Shown: positions 26,253 through 36,238 of the stretch, one piece after another
Layout of the letters: each line of letters begins with the position of its first letter
How positions within the stretch are numbered: the stretch's first letter is position 1
Source: Mycobacterium sp. 852002-10029_SCH5224772
GTDB lineage: Bacteria; Actinomycetota; Actinomycetes; Mycobacteriales; Mycobacteriaceae
Direction of reading: 5' to 3'
DNA: 64,000 nt
NCBI RefSeq assembly: GCF_001667315.1
Contig: NZ_LZHT01000091.1
Span: 26,523 to 90,522, forward strand
The notes under the pieces: model-generated
Told to the model about the DNA's origin: nothing
The model's input: only the letters and a program-made list of their open reading frames with translations
The model's database searches: none
Program-made: the position numbers and the translations under genes

Positions 26253-26310
26253 CACCAGGGTGTCCCCGGCGAATACGGTGGGCCAGATTGGTCAGCGGGG
26301 AGGTAACGCG

Positions 26311-27705
26311 TTGCAGCTGTACTTCGCGGATTGGACCGCCGTTGAGCAAAGCGACTATCAGATCGATGTTGACCCGGCCGACCGGCGGCTAGCCAGCGGC
26401 ACTCCCGTGCTCGTCGACGACGCGATGCGGCCGATGGAACCGTGGTGTACGTTCCTGCTGCTCTATTGCCAGAATCTTCGGAAGAACTCCGTTCTCGCGT
26501 ACGCCCGGGACGCGTTGGAGTTCGGACAGTTCGTGGAATCGAGAGGCGTTGGAGTGCTTGATGTCTGCGAGCGTGATCTCGTCGCCTTCCGCAAACACCG
26601 TCTCGGTGAGGGCGTGTCGGCGAGATCCTGGTCGAGGCACCTTGTGGTCGTTCGAGCCCTGTTCACCTACCTGTACGAGACTGGACAGCGCGACAGCCTG
26701 CCGTGGATTCAGGTCGGGAGCAGGTCGGTCGTCACTCCCAGGACACCGAGCACGGAGATGGACGTCCGAGCACTGTCGCATGCGCAATGGCTTGCCCTGC
26801 GCAACATTGGCTTTGGCGGAGAGCTGCCTTCGGGAGAGCTGGACCGCTCCTATCGTGGTCAATCGACCGTCCGGAACGTGTGCGCGGTCGACCTTGCCAT
26901 AACCACCGGTCTGCGCCTCACCGAGTGGTCGACGCTGCTGGACGCTGAGATCCCGTCTTCGGATGGCGGCGCCTCGGTTGTGGTGGAGGCGTGTGCGAAG
27001 AACGCGCGTCGCCGGCGGGTGTATATCCCGTCCGCGACCGTGAAGACCGTTGAACTTTACCGCAGCACAGAACGTAAGGCCCTTGTCCGCAAGGCCCAGA
27101 ACGCTTTGCGGCGGAAGCTGCCGACGCTGGCGGTAGCCACCAACATCGACCTGGGCGCGGGACAGCTCACATACCGTCATCAAGGGCTCGAGAAGCGCGA
27201 GGAGTTCGCTGCGATCCCTCCCGACGTGCGCCGTCTACTGGTCAGAGTCGACGAGGCTGGCTGCATCGAGCCTTTGTCGCTGTTTGTGGGCAAGGGTGGC
27301 CGCCCGCCCTCGCAGCGGCGCTGGCATCAATACTTCGAAGAGGCAAACGACCGCCTCGGCGCGTTCACGAACGCGACGCCCACGATGCCTCCCGCGGTCA
27401 CCCCCCATGACCTGAGACATACGTTCGCTGTGGTCATGCTTCGCAGCCTGCAGCGGCGCGCGATGCAGTTCGAACAGTCCCGTCGCAGAACAGGGGTCGG
27501 CACCATCAGCGAACACATCATCCACAATCCGCTCTTGACGCTGCAGCGCCTACTCGGACACGCCAGCCCGTCTACGACGATGGTTTACCTCAGGCATGTC
27601 GATGAGTCAGATGAGCTGATACAACGGGCATTTGAATCATGGAGCGACAATACCCGCGACTACGCCACCTACATTTTGGACGAACTTGAGGCACAGTCGT
27701 CGTGA
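26311..27705 (+). CDS. Tyrosine recombinase 1 (TnpA-like) of the nested element
   Basis: 464 residues from TTG 26311, chosen because GGGGAGG lies 7 bp upstream and because the longer frame would run out of the element into host DNA. Catalytic boxes are complete: TTGLRLTEWSTLL (box I Arg), TPHDLRHTFAVVM (H-x-x-R), LGHASPSTTMVYLRHVD (His and nucleophilic Tyr). It is the first of three recombinases that overlap by four bases each. Probably cuts and rejoins the element ends. Confidence 0.9.
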   Translation: MQLYFADWTAVEQSDYQIDVDPADRRLASGTPVLVDDAMRPMEPWCTFLLLYCQNLRKNSVLAYARDALEFGQFVESRGVGVLDVCERDLVAFRKHRLGEGVSARSWSRHLVVVRALFTYLYETGQRDSLPWIQVGSRSVVTPRTPSTEMDVRALSHAQWLALRNIGFGGELPSGELDRSYRGQSTVRNVCAVDLAITTGLRLTEWSTLLDAEIPSSDGGASVVVEACAKNARRRRVYIPSATVKTVELYRSTERKALVRKAQNALRRKLPTLAVATNIDLGAGQLTYRHQGLEKREEFAAIPPDVRRLLVRVDEAGCIEPLSLFVGKGGRPPSQRRWHQYFEEANDRLGAFTNATPTMPPAVTPHDLRHTFAVVMLRSLQRRAMQFEQSRRRTGVGTISEHIIHNPLLTLQRLLGHASPSTTMVYLRHVDESDELIQRAFESWSDNTRDYATYILDELEAQSS

Positions 27706-29516
27706 CGCCCGCTGACCGTGAGCCGCGGATCATCCTCTTCCGGCCTGGCGGGCCGATGAAGTCCGCCCGTATCAGCCCGGGTAACTATGTCGCCACTCGA
27801 CTCGTCGCCGAGCTTGCCGATGCCTGGAAAGAGAGTGCCGAGAACCTAGACCTCACACCCGGCACGATCTCTCGCCAAGCCGGGGTCATCAGGCGGGTCG
27901 GCGAATTCTTCACCGACCGCGCGGACCGGTTTCTCACCCTGTCTGGAGACGGCGCAGAGGTGGCACGGCGACTCCACGACTGGGAATCGGCGATGGTCCT
28001 GCGTCATCCACCGCCCAGCGTGCACGCGAAAGACCTCGGCATGGAGTTGCGCAACCACGTCGCCCGATATCTCCAGTCTCACGGGTTATTTGACGGTGTG
28101 CTCGCGGAGTGGGCCAGCGCATGGGTCCTGGACGGCAGCTCGTGGGAGGGCTTGCCGCTCGACGAGTTCAGCAACGACGAACGGCTCCAGCTTGAGCAGA
28201 CATGCCGAACGATCGTGCGTGACACCGAAGAACGACTCGCCCGCGGCCACGCTCTGCTGAAGGCCGGGAGGGATCCCCGCCGCTACGGCTGGGACCGAGT
28301 GGAAAATCTCCTGTGGGCTCTTCGGAACCTGCCCTACGACGAATCGTTCCATGTTCATCTGGCCGGGCCGCGTCGTGCGCTGAATGGATGTGACGTCGAC
28401 CAAGAGTCCGGAGTCAACCGTGATGCCCGTTTGAAGGCCCGCCCGCTGATCACGGCAGTAGGCGCATACCTTGCGCCAGAGGACGAGTATCTTCTCGCGG
28501 TTAGAGTGCTGCTCCACCTGCAAACGGGTTGGGCGCCTGAGGAGAGCGGGCGGTTGCTGCGCAGTGACATCGAATTCGGCGAGTCGTCTGTCCGTGTCCG
28601 CGCGACCAAGCTACGGGCTCAACGAATCCGTTGGCATACGCTGTCCTCGACGCCACAGGCGCCGTGGGGGTGGAAGGCCGGCGACCTTATTCGGCGCGCC
28701 GCAGACGCGATGCAGCACGCCCATGCGCTCAGTCCCGACGAGCCGCTCTTCTGGGTGACAGGGATTCGCTCAGCACGAGACCGGCGCGATGGTGAGTACC
28801 CCCAATGCATTATTCGTGCAAGACATTTCGGATGCACCAACACACTCAGTAAGCTGATCGGGCGTTACGGACTGTCAATCAGCGAACCGCACGACATGCG
28901 TCGGCTCCGCAAGACGGTAAAGAGCGCGCGGGCCGCGTTGCTGGGTACTCTCAGCGGTGCCGCCGGTGACGACCACTCCGTTGAAGTCTTCCGGGGTCAC
29001 TACGCCCAGACCACCACGGTTCACACCATTGCGGCGCAGACGGTTCTGCGGGCCCAGTGCAAAGTACTCGAACGCGCATCAAGCGGACCGACGTTTATCG
29101 ACGCGACGGCCGCCGACGTCGCCGCCGGCCGAAGTGACTCCGATGTGGCTGCCCTCGCCACGTCGGTGGCCGAAGAATCCCCTACCGAGCAGCAGCTGAC
29201 ACTTTCGGCATGCCGAGACCCCTATGATCCGCCGGTCGGCCAGACAGGTTCGTTGTGCCACGCATCGCCGTCACTGTGCCTGCAATGCCGCAACGCGGTC
29301 ATCTTCCGCGACCATCTGCCGCGTCTCCTCGTGTACCGCGACGTGCTAGATGACATCGAAAAGACCATGCCACCAATACAGTTCAGTGAGTTATACGGCC
29401 AGCAACGCGTCAATATCGATGCCGTCCTCACCGAATTCACCACGGACCACATCGAAGCCGCGCGCCAGCAAACCGCGCACCTTCATCGACCGCTCGGGCA
29501 AAGGGCTGAACAGTGA
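27702..29516 (+). CDS. Tyrosine recombinase 2 (TnpB-like), degenerate active site
   Basis: 604 residues, GTG start overlapping the previous stop (GTGA). The fold is recognisable but the first catalytic arginine is missing (LQTGWAPEESGRLLRSDI where T-G-L-R is expected) and the final Tyr position reads GHYAQTTTVHTIA with His in place of Tyr. PHDMRRLRKTVKSAR retains H-x-x-R. A C-terminal cysteine-rich piece (ACRDPYD, SPSLCLQCRNAV) may bind zinc. It is probably a structural partner and not a catalyst. Confidence 0.8.
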   Translation: MTPADREPRIILFRPGGPMKSARISPGNYVATRLVAELADAWKESAENLDLTPGTISRQAGVIRRVGEFFTDRADRFLTLSGDGAEVARRLHDWESAMVLRHPPPSVHAKDLGMELRNHVARYLQSHGLFDGVLAEWASAWVLDGSSWEGLPLDEFSNDERLQLEQTCRTIVRDTEERLARGHALLKAGRDPRRYGWDRVENLLWALRNLPYDESFHVHLAGPRRALNGCDVDQESGVNRDARLKARPLITAVGAYLAPEDEYLLAVRVLLHLQTGWAPEESGRLLRSDIEFGESSVRVRATKLRAQRIRWHTLSSTPQAPWGWKAGDLIRRAADAMQHAHALSPDEPLFWVTGIRSARDRRDGEYPQCIIRARHFGCTNTLSKLIGRYGLSISEPHDMRRLRKTVKSARAALLGTLSGAAGDDHSVEVFRGHYAQTTTVHTIAAQTVLRAQCKVLERASSGPTFIDATAADVAAGRSDSDVAALATSVAEESPTEQQLTLSACRDPYDPPVGQTGSLCHASPSLCLQCRNAVIFRDHLPRLLVYRDVLDDIEKTMPPIQFSELYGQQRVNIDAVLTEFTTDHIEAARQQTAHLHRPLGQRAEQ

Positions 29517-31579
29517 CCCGCCAACTGACATCACCGATTGCGGCGGCGTGGGACCCACCCTTCGCCCCGGACGAACCCGTCCTGCCCGCAGCGCGTCGTG
29601 TCGCGCCCGGTCCCGAACCGCGATTTGGCGACATGCCCCGATGGGATCTGGCCGCGGCCGGAATCGCCCCCAACCTGAGCCCATCTCGTGCGCATCTGCG
29701 TTTCGACGACCTCCCCGATGACTGGGTGCCGATCGCCAAGACGCTTGCAATGGCGATGCTGCAACCAACCCACAGCGTCGTTCGCGAAGCGCACGTCTAC
29801 CGGTCCAACCGACCGTACAAGACCAAGTCGATCCAGCACGCCCTCGCCGAGATCCGATATCTCGCCACATGGGCCGAAACCCGCGGCTACACGGGCGACC
29901 TGTCGCGATGGACCGATGACCACAGTGAGGCCTATCTCGCATCGGTTCGCGCCACCCGCGCAGCCACCGCCGAGCATTCCGCGAACGATCTCCTACGCCA
30001 CCTGGTGGCCTTCGGGTCGCTGATGCAAAACGGTGGTCTGCGGGTACGAGTGGGACGTTCCAGGACTGGCAGCTCGGGTGAGATCAAGACACCGGTCATC
30101 CCTCCGGACACATTCTGGCCACTGATTCGTGCCTGCTGGACCTACATCGACGCCTTCGCCCCCGACGTGCTTGCCGCCCGCGACGAAATCGACGCACTGG
30201 ATGCCCTCCCGCGTCCCGACAAATGGCCGGCGGCACAAACCATCGACCGGGCGATCGACTCCTGGCTCACATCACCCGGCGGCTTCATTCCACTGCACAT
30301 CTACACGCTTGGCCGCGGAAAAGCCGGTGATATCAATTGGGATGGCCTCGCGTTATGCACCACGCCGCGGATACGGGCAGTCAACTTCTACAACCGTTGC
30401 GGACCAGCCCGGCGACAACGAGTGCGTGATGCGATCGCCGCCGGAGTGCCCACCAAATTCGGCTACTCCACCGGTCAAACCACCGTCGTAGACCGCTCAG
30501 ACGGGACACGCGGACCGTGGATCGAAGGGTTCGACCGGGTCATCGTGAGCAAAGAACTCACTCAGATCCGTAATGCCGCTTACATTTTCGTCGCGATCAT
30601 GACGATGATGCGTGACAGCGAAGTCCAAGGCATCGCAGCGGGAGCCATCGGTAGCCACTACGGCGCGCCTGCAGTGACCAGCGTCCTCCACAAAGGCCAG
30701 ACAGGTGCGGGTACAGCGCAGCGCTGGTGGGTAAGCCCACCGGTCGTCCGCGCCCTCGAAGTCGCGGAACGAATCACCCGCGACTCAGGCAGACTGTTCG
30801 GCAGCGTCCGCTCCGGCGTCAACCGCGACCTCGCCGGCTTCGACCAACACGAACAGATCCGCTCCTTCATCAAGTGGGTGAACGACCACGCGCCCCACAA
30901 CGGATTGGAACCAATCCCAGCAACAGCGTTGGCGCCGCATATGTTTCGCCGAACCATGGCCGTCATCACCGCCAACGAACCTGACGGTGAGATCGCACTC
31001 GGAATCACCCTCAAGCACAACGCCACCCGCGCACTGGCCAACGCGACCACCACCGGCTACGCGGCACCAACGCCAGAGTGGGCAAAAGAATTCGAACACC
31101 ATGCCAAGGAAGCCGCCGCCGGCGAACTCGTCGCCGACTGGGCACGCCACGCCGACGGCGAACGAGCAGCACGCGGCCCCGGCGCCACCACATTCGTCAA
31201 CAGCCTCTCCAACGTCACCGACCGTGCCGAGACCACGACTGCCATCGGCAATGAACGCATGCTCCGAAACCTGCTACGTGATGAATTCACCACCATCCGC
31301 CTGGGCACCCTCAACCACTGCCTCGGCGACCCGAGCAAGGCGCTCTGTCTGGAAGGAGCATCCGCTGCGGTCAAGGCCGGCGGTCCTATCCCGAGCATGT
31401 GTCAGCCCTCCACCTGCCGAAACTCGGTCATCACCGACAAGCACCTCCCCGTCTGGCAACACGAGGAAACCGATCTCGTCGAGAAACTCAAGGACAAGAA
31501 CGTGGCTGACATCCACCGCCAGCGACTCGAAACCCAACTCGCCGACGTTCGTCGAATCACCCAGCAAGAGCCCAAATGA
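29513..31579 (+). CDS. Tyrosine recombinase 3 of the nested element
   Basis: 688 residues, GTG start overlapping the previous stop. Catalytic residues appear intact: MTMMRDSEVQGIA (Arg), APHMFRRTMAVITA (H-x-x-R), LKHNATRALANATTTGYAAP (His and Tyr). C-terminal cysteines (SKALCLEG, SMCQPSTCRNSV) may form a zinc site like that of recombinase 2. Its stop overlaps the start of the DUF6262-like gene. Confidence 0.85.
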   Translation: MTRQLTSPIAAAWDPPFAPDEPVLPAARRVAPGPEPRFGDMPRWDLAAAGIAPNLSPSRAHLRFDDLPDDWVPIAKTLAMAMLQPTHSVVREAHVYRSNRPYKTKSIQHALAEIRYLATWAETRGYTGDLSRWTDDHSEAYLASVRATRAATAEHSANDLLRHLVAFGSLMQNGGLRVRVGRSRTGSSGEIKTPVIPPDTFWPLIRACWTYIDAFAPDVLAARDEIDALDALPRPDKWPAAQTIDRAIDSWLTSPGGFIPLHIYTLGRGKAGDINWDGLALCTTPRIRAVNFYNRCGPARRQRVRDAIAAGVPTKFGYSTGQTTVVDRSDGTRGPWIEGFDRVIVSKELTQIRNAAYIFVAIMTMMRDSEVQGIAAGAIGSHYGAPAVTSVLHKGQTGAGTAQRWWVSPPVVRALEVAERITRDSGRLFGSVRSGVNRDLAGFDQHEQIRSFIKWVNDHAPHNGLEPIPATALAPHMFRRTMAVITANEPDGEIALGITLKHNATRALANATTTGYAAPTPEWAKEFEHHAKEAAAGELVADWARHADGERAARGPGATTFVNSLSNVTDRAETTTAIGNERMLRNLLRDEFTTIRLGTLNHCLGDPSKALCLEGASAAVKAGGPIPSMCQPSTCRNSVITDKHLPVWQHEETDLVEKLKDKNVADIHRQRLETQLADVRRITQQEPK

Positions 31580-31992
31580 CCACCGTCAGCCCTGCCACGG
31601 AGAAGAAGCTGCGCGACGCCATGCAACGACTCCTCGCCGGCCAGCCAAACCGGACCGACGGGCGGCTCACCAAGGCCAATCTGCATGTTGAGGCCGGTGT
31701 CAGCCGTGCCACTATGAATCGCGCCAACGCCATCATCGCCGACTGGAACACCGCTGTCGGCACACAATCCGCCCCGCGTGATTCCCAGATCGTCGAACTG
31801 CAGGAGACCATGTCCGAACAGAAGCGAACGATCGCCGCGCTGCGTCAGCGCAACACCGACCTCGAACGCAAGAATCAGGCCGCAGTCACGCTGATCGCCG
31901 AACTCCACGTACAGCTGCGCGCAGCTCATGGCGCAGAGCCCCGCGGCACGGTCACACCGCTGCTGGATCGTCAACCGCGGCGACGATGGTGA
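31576..31992 (+). CDS. DUF6262/TnpC-like accessory transposition protein
   Basis: 138 residues, coupled by ATGA overlap. N-terminal HTH-like segment (LTKANLHVEAGVSRATMNRA), then a coiled coil (IVELQETMSEQKRTIAALRQ, continuing to about residue 110). Tn554 has a small third protein, TnpC, that affects orientation and frequency of transposition; this gene occupies the same place. Confidence 0.8.
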   Translation: MTTVSPATEKKLRDAMQRLLAGQPNRTDGRLTKANLHVEAGVSRATMNRANAIIADWNTAVGTQSAPRDSQIVELQETMSEQKRTIAALRQRNTDLERKNQAAVTLIAELHVQLRAAHGAEPRGTVTPLLDRQPRRRW

Positions 31993-32023
31993 TCGCGAGC
32001 CGGCTTCCCGACCTCGGCATAGT

Positions 32024-32072
32024 GGGTTGAACCCGCAAATACCCGGTCTAAATCGGTTCATCCCGCTAGGAT
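32024..32072 (+). promoter_or_regulatory. Operator/promoter candidate of the defence operon
   Basis: GGGTTGAACC (32024-32033) and GGTTCATCCC (32055-32064) are inverted copies with one mismatch, 21 bp apart. TAGGAT at 32067-32072 looks like a -10 hexamer immediately behind the second half-site. AGGAGGT at 32104-32110 is the ribosome site of the HTH gene. Confidence 0.5.
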
Positions 32073-32115
32073 CGGCCAGTCGGCACGCGGGGGGTCGATA
32101 GCTAGGAGGTCGCCC

Positions 32116-32301
32116 GTGCCCGAGCCATGGCTCTCAGCTGACGACATCGCTGCCCACCTTGGCGTCACCAAGGACACCGTCTACACCTGGATTGCCGAGA
32201 AGGGCATGCCAGCTCAGAAGCTGGGGCGCCTGTGGAAGTTCCAGGCAGCCGAGGTCGACGATTGGGTTCGCCGTAACGGGGCGACCACTGCGGGAGACTG
32301 A
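32116..32301 (+). CDS. HTH regulator at the head of the type III defence operon
   Basis: 61 residues from GTG 32116, 5 bp behind AGGAGGT. Almost the whole protein is an excisionase-type HTH: LSADDIAAHLGVTKDTVYTW, then GRLWKFQAAEVDDWVRRNG. It sits 2 bp ahead of the helicase gene, so a regulator of the operon is likelier than a recombination factor. The dyad at 32024-32064 would be its natural target; this is inference. Confidence 0.8.
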   Translation: MPEPWLSADDIAAHLGVTKDTVYTWIAEKGMPAQKLGRLWKFQAAEVDDWVRRNGATTAGD

Positions 32302-32303
32302 AC

Positions 32304-35300
32304 GTGCACATCATCGACAATGTCAACGACCTCCTAGGCGATGACCTGAAGGCTGAGATGCAGGCAGGGTCTAGGCTGCGTATCGCTGCATCGACGTTTT
32401 CCATCTTTGCGTTTGAGGCGCTGCGCAAGGAGTTGGAGCGCGTCGAAGGGCTCGAATTCGTCTTCACCTCGCCATCGTTCGTCGCCGCGGCGGCGACCGA
32501 TCAGCTGCCCAAGGAACGCCGACAGTTCTTCATCCCGCCGGGACCCAACGGGGAGTCTTCGCTCTACGGCTCGCAGTTCGAGATCCGTCTGCGCAACAAG
32601 CTGACGCAGCGTGCCATCGCGCGTGAATGCGCGGAATGGGTGCGCCGCAAGGTCCGCTTCCGGTCGAACCGGACCGGCGCACCGATGCAGCAGTTCGCCG
32701 TCGTGGATGACAGGGTCGCCTACCAGCCGATCCAGGGGTTCACTTCCGCCGACCTTGGCTATGAGCGTGGAAACGCGGTGTCAAACGTCGTGACCAAACT
32801 CGACGACGCTCCCATGGCACGGCAATACGCCGCCCTGTTCGACCAGATCTGGAACAACCCCACGCAGCTCGAAGATGTGACCCAGTCGGTGTGCGACCAC
32901 ATCGCGAGCGTGTACGCCGAAAACTCACCGGCCCGGATCTACTTCCTGATCCTGTACAACCTGTTCTCGGAGTTCCTCGACGACATCAGTGAGGACGTCC
33001 TGCCCAACGACCGCACCGGCTACCAGGAAACGCAGGTCTGGCAGAGCCTGTACAACTTCCAGCGAGACGCCGCGACGGGAATCATCAACAAGCTGGAGAC
33101 CTACAACGGCTGCATCCTCGCCGACAGCGTAGGCCTCGGAAAGACCTTCACCGCGCTAGCAGTGATCAAGTACTACGAGCTGCGCAACAAGTCCGTCCTG
33201 GTGCTTGCACCGAAGAAACTCGCGGAGAACTGGACGAACTACAACGCCAATCTGACCACCAACATCTTCGCCCGAGACCGGTTCAACTACGACGTCCTCG
33301 CCCACACCGATCTTTCCCGCACCAGGGGTGAATCACTGGGGCTGCGACTCGACCGAATCAATTGGGGCAACTACGACCTGGTCGTCATCGACGAGTCACA
33401 CAACTTCCGCAACGCCGACTACGCAGAAGAAAAAGAATCGCGCTACCAGCGACTGATGCGTCAAGTCATCCGCGAGGGCGTCAAGACCAAGGTGCTCATG
33501 CTGTCGGCCACACCGGTCAACAACCGCTTCAACGACCTGAAGAACCAACTCCAGCTTGCCTACGAAGGAGAATCGGAGAACCTCAGCCAGCACCTCAACA
33601 TCTCGACCACGGTCGAGAAAGTGTTCAGCGACGCACAGCGGGTCTTCAACGAGTGGTCCAAGCTCGACCCCGAGGCGCGCACCACCGACCGTATCTTGCA
33701 GATGCTCGACTTCGACTTCTTCGAACTGCTCGACTCGGTCACCATCGCAAGGTCCCGCAAGCACATTCAGGCGTTCTATGACACCACCGAGGTCGGCACC
33801 TTCCCGCAACGCCTCCCCCCGAAGTCTTTCCGTCAGCCGCTCTCCGACCTGCCCAAGGCGCCCACGTTCAACGAGATCTTCGAACAACTCCAGGCACTCA
33901 CCCTGGCGGTCTATACGCCGCTCGCCTACGTATTCCCAAGCCGGATCGGCAAGTACGAAGACCTCTACAACGTCAAGGGCGGCACTGCGCGCTCCAATAT
34001 CGGGCAGCTCGGCCGTGAGCAGGGCTTGAAAAAGCTCATGACGGTCAACCTGCTCAAGCGTTTGGAGAGTTCAGTCGAAGCGTTCCGGCTCACCCTCGCC
34101 AAAATTGAAGGGGCGGTCGACAACACTCTGATCCGGCTCAAGTCAAGAACGGGATCCCTGAACGACCTCAGCGTCGATTTGTCCGGCCTGGACCTCGATG
34201 TCGACGACGAGGACGACGCCAACGTCGAAGCCCTCTCGTTTGGCGAGAAGATCAAGATCGACCTCGACGACATCGACGTAGAATCCTGGCAGCGCGATCT
34301 GTGGAACGACCGCGAGACCCTCCGTGAACTACTCGACGAGATGCGCAGGGTCACACCGGATCACGACCTCAAGCTGCAGGAGCTCAAACGACTCATCGAG
34401 GACAAGGCCGCCAACCCCCTCAACCCGTTGAATCGCAAGGCACTGATCTTCTCGGCGTTCGCCGACACCGCCGAGTACCTCTACAAACAGCTCGCGCCGG
34501 CATTGAGCGACTCCGGGTTACACACCGCGCTCGTCACCGGCGGCGCCCACGCCGCGAAAACAACGCTGGGGACCGGCTACGACTTCCAGCAGGTCCTGAC
34601 GCTCTTCTCGCCGAAGTCCAAACAACGCCACCTCACCATGCCCAAAGACACCGGCGAACTCGATGTGCTGATCGGCACCGACGTCATCAGCGAAGGCCAA
34701 AACCTCCAGGACTGTGACTACCTCGTCAACTACGACATTCACTGGAACCCGGTACGGATCATCCAACGATTCGGCCGCATCGATCGCATCGGCTCGACCA
34801 ACGCCCAGATCCAGCTCGTGAACTTCTGGCCCGACATCTCCCTCGACGAATACATCAACCTCAAGGAACGCGTCGAGAACCGCATGGTCATCGCCGACCT
34901 CGCCGGCACCGCCGACGACAATGTCCTCACCCTTGAAGGCAGCGATGCGGCGTTCCGGAAGGAGCAGCTCCGCAAGCTCCAAGACGAAGTCATCGAACTA
35001 GAAGACGTCCGCACCGGTGTGTCCATCACCGATCTCGGTCTCAACGACTTCCGCATGGACCTGCTGGGATACCTCAAGGAGTCCGGCGATCTGGCCACCG
35101 CGCCGAAGGGACTTCACGCCGTAATCCCCGCAGACCCCTCGAAAGGCCTTCATCCCGGCGTGTTGTTCGCGCTGCGCAACGTCGACTCCGACGAGAACAT
35201 CAATCGGGGCAACCGGCTTCACCCGCACTACCTCGTCTACCTCGACGACAACAGCAACGTCATCGCCGACCACACCGAGGCCAAACACCTGCTCGACCTG

Positions 35301-35573
35301 ATCCGCACAGGATGCCGGCCCCATGAGGAACCCGTCACCGAGGTCACCCGCGCCTTCAACGCTGCCACCCGCGAAGGCGCAGAGATGGGCAAGTACTCCG
35401 AATTGCTCACCGCAGCAATCCGATCCATGATCGATATCACCGAAGAACGCGATATCGACAGCCTCTTCAGCGGAGGACACACGACCGCGCTCACCCAGGC
35501 AATCGCCGGCCTCGACGACTTCGAACTCACCGCATTCATCGCGATCGTGGACACCACCGAAGGAACCACATGA
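32304..35573 (+). CDS. PLD-like/SNF2-type helicase of the defence operon
   Basis: 1,089 residues from GTG 32304. Residues 1-200 resemble a phospholipase-D-like domain (MQAGSRLRIAASTFSIFAFE, QQFAVVDDRVAYQPI); no complete HKD motif is seen, so nuclease activity there is doubtful. The SNF2 ATPase follows: Walker A SVGLGKTFTAL near 272, VVIDESHNFRN near 362, SATPVNN, and the second lobe with VISEGQNLQDCDY and QRFGRIDRIGS near 821. Such helicases translocate on duplex DNA in DISARM-, BREX- and R-M-type systems. The last 4 bp overlap the DUF4391 gene. Confidence 0.92.
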   Translation: MHIIDNVNDLLGDDLKAEMQAGSRLRIAASTFSIFAFEALRKELERVEGLEFVFTSPSFVAAAATDQLPKERRQFFIPPGPNGESSLYGSQFEIRLRNKLTQRAIARECAEWVRRKVRFRSNRTGAPMQQFAVVDDRVAYQPIQGFTSADLGYERGNAVSNVVTKLDDAPMARQYAALFDQIWNNPTQLEDVTQSVCDHIASVYAENSPARIYFLILYNLFSEFLDDISEDVLPNDRTGYQETQVWQSLYNFQRDAATGIINKLETYNGCILADSVGLGKTFTALAVIKYYELRNKSVLVLAPKKLAENWTNYNANLTTNIFARDRFNYDVLAHTDLSRTRGESLGLRLDRINWGNYDLVVIDESHNFRNADYAEEKESRYQRLMRQVIREGVKTKVLMLSATPVNNRFNDLKNQLQLAYEGESENLSQHLNISTTVEKVFSDAQRVFNEWSKLDPEARTTDRILQMLDFDFFELLDSVTIARSRKHIQAFYDTTEVGTFPQRLPPKSFRQPLSDLPKAPTFNEIFEQLQALTLAVYTPLAYVFPSRIGKYEDLYNVKGGTARSNIGQLGREQGLKKLMTVNLLKRLESSVEAFRLTLAKIEGAVDNTLIRLKSRTGSLNDLSVDLSGLDLDVDDEDDANVEALSFGEKIKIDLDDIDVESWQRDLWNDRETLRELLDEMRRVTPDHDLKLQELKRLIEDKAANPLNPLNRKALIFSAFADTAEYLYKQLAPALSDSGLHTALVTGGAHAAKTTLGTGYDFQQVLTLFSPKSKQRHLTMPKDTGELDVLIGTDVISEGQNLQDCDYLVNYDIHWNPVRIIQRFGRIDRIGSTNAQIQLVNFWPDISLDEYINLKERVENRMVIADLAGTADDNVLTLEGSDAAFRKEQLRKLQDEVIELEDVRTGVSITDLGLNDFRMDLLGYLKESGDLATAPKGLHAVIPADPSKGLHPGVLFALRNVDSDENINRGNRLHPHYLVYLDDNSNVIADHTEAKHLLDLIRTGCRPHEEPVTEVTRAFNAATREGAEMGKYSELLTAAIRSMIDITEERDIDSLFSGGHTTALTQAIAGLDDFELTAFIAIVDTTEGTT

Positions 35574-36235
35574 CGGCCCTGCTCTACCGCTGGCCCGTCG
35601 CCGCCAAATTCGGCCGTACCGTCCCCAAGGTCAAGTTCTACGAACACGGCACCGTGCCTGGTGCGGTGCGTGACAAATTCGTCACCGAGGTCCAGCGCAT
35701 CATCTGGACCTACAAACTCGCCCAATCCACCATCAACCTGCCCGGCAACGCAGATGTCCCCGAGATCCAAGTCTTCCAGATCGACACAAAGGGCGACGAC
35801 GTCGGCGAATCCGTGCTCGCCGCCATCGACAAAGCGGTGAAGACCCCCATCATCTTCGAGATAGTCACAGGCGAAGGAGACGACCAGCGAGTCCGGATGG
35901 CCGCATCGCACAAGCAGGTCGGCGCCGCTACGCCGAAGCTCAGCGCCTACTACACGACCGACTGGCAATCCCAGGATGCCGAGCGGCAGCCACTACCGAC
36001 AGCGATCAGCCTGCCGTCCCTGTACACCGCCATCCTCGCGCCGCTGACACCGGTATCAGCACGGCCTGGCGAGGAATTGTCGGACGTTGCTGCCAGACTC
36101 CAGGCCGTGCGCAAGCTCGAACGCGAGGTCGCCGCCCTGGAGCGCAAACTCCGTGCCGAGCCGCAACTCAACCGCAAGTTGGAGCTTCGGCGCACCATGA
36201 AAACGAAGCAAGCAGAACTGGAACAGCAGAGGTAG
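35570..36235 (+). CDS. DUF4391-domain protein
   Basis: 221 residues, ATGA overlap with the helicase gene. A mixed alpha/beta body (ALLYRWPVAAKFGRTVPKVK, FQIDTKGDDVGESVLAAIDK) is followed by a C-terminal coiled coil (LQAVRKLEREVAALERKLRA). DUF4391 proteins of unknown function recur between SNF2-type helicases and type III Mod genes, as here. A bridging or DNA-recognition role is a guess based on position and coiled coil. Confidence 0.8.
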   Translation: MTALLYRWPVAAKFGRTVPKVKFYEHGTVPGAVRDKFVTEVQRIIWTYKLAQSTINLPGNADVPEIQVFQIDTKGDDVGESVLAAIDKAVKTPIIFEIVTGEGDDQRVRMAASHKQVGAATPKLSAYYTTDWQSQDAERQPLPTAISLPSLYTAILAPLTPVSARPGEELSDVAARLQAVRKLEREVAALERKLRAEPQLNRKLELRRTMKTKQAELEQQR

Positions 36236-36238
36236 CAG

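Noticed and set aside
26092..26310. Upstream extension of recombinase 1
   Set aside because: It crosses the element end into the host methyltransferase gene; the TTG at 26311 has a strong ribosome site.
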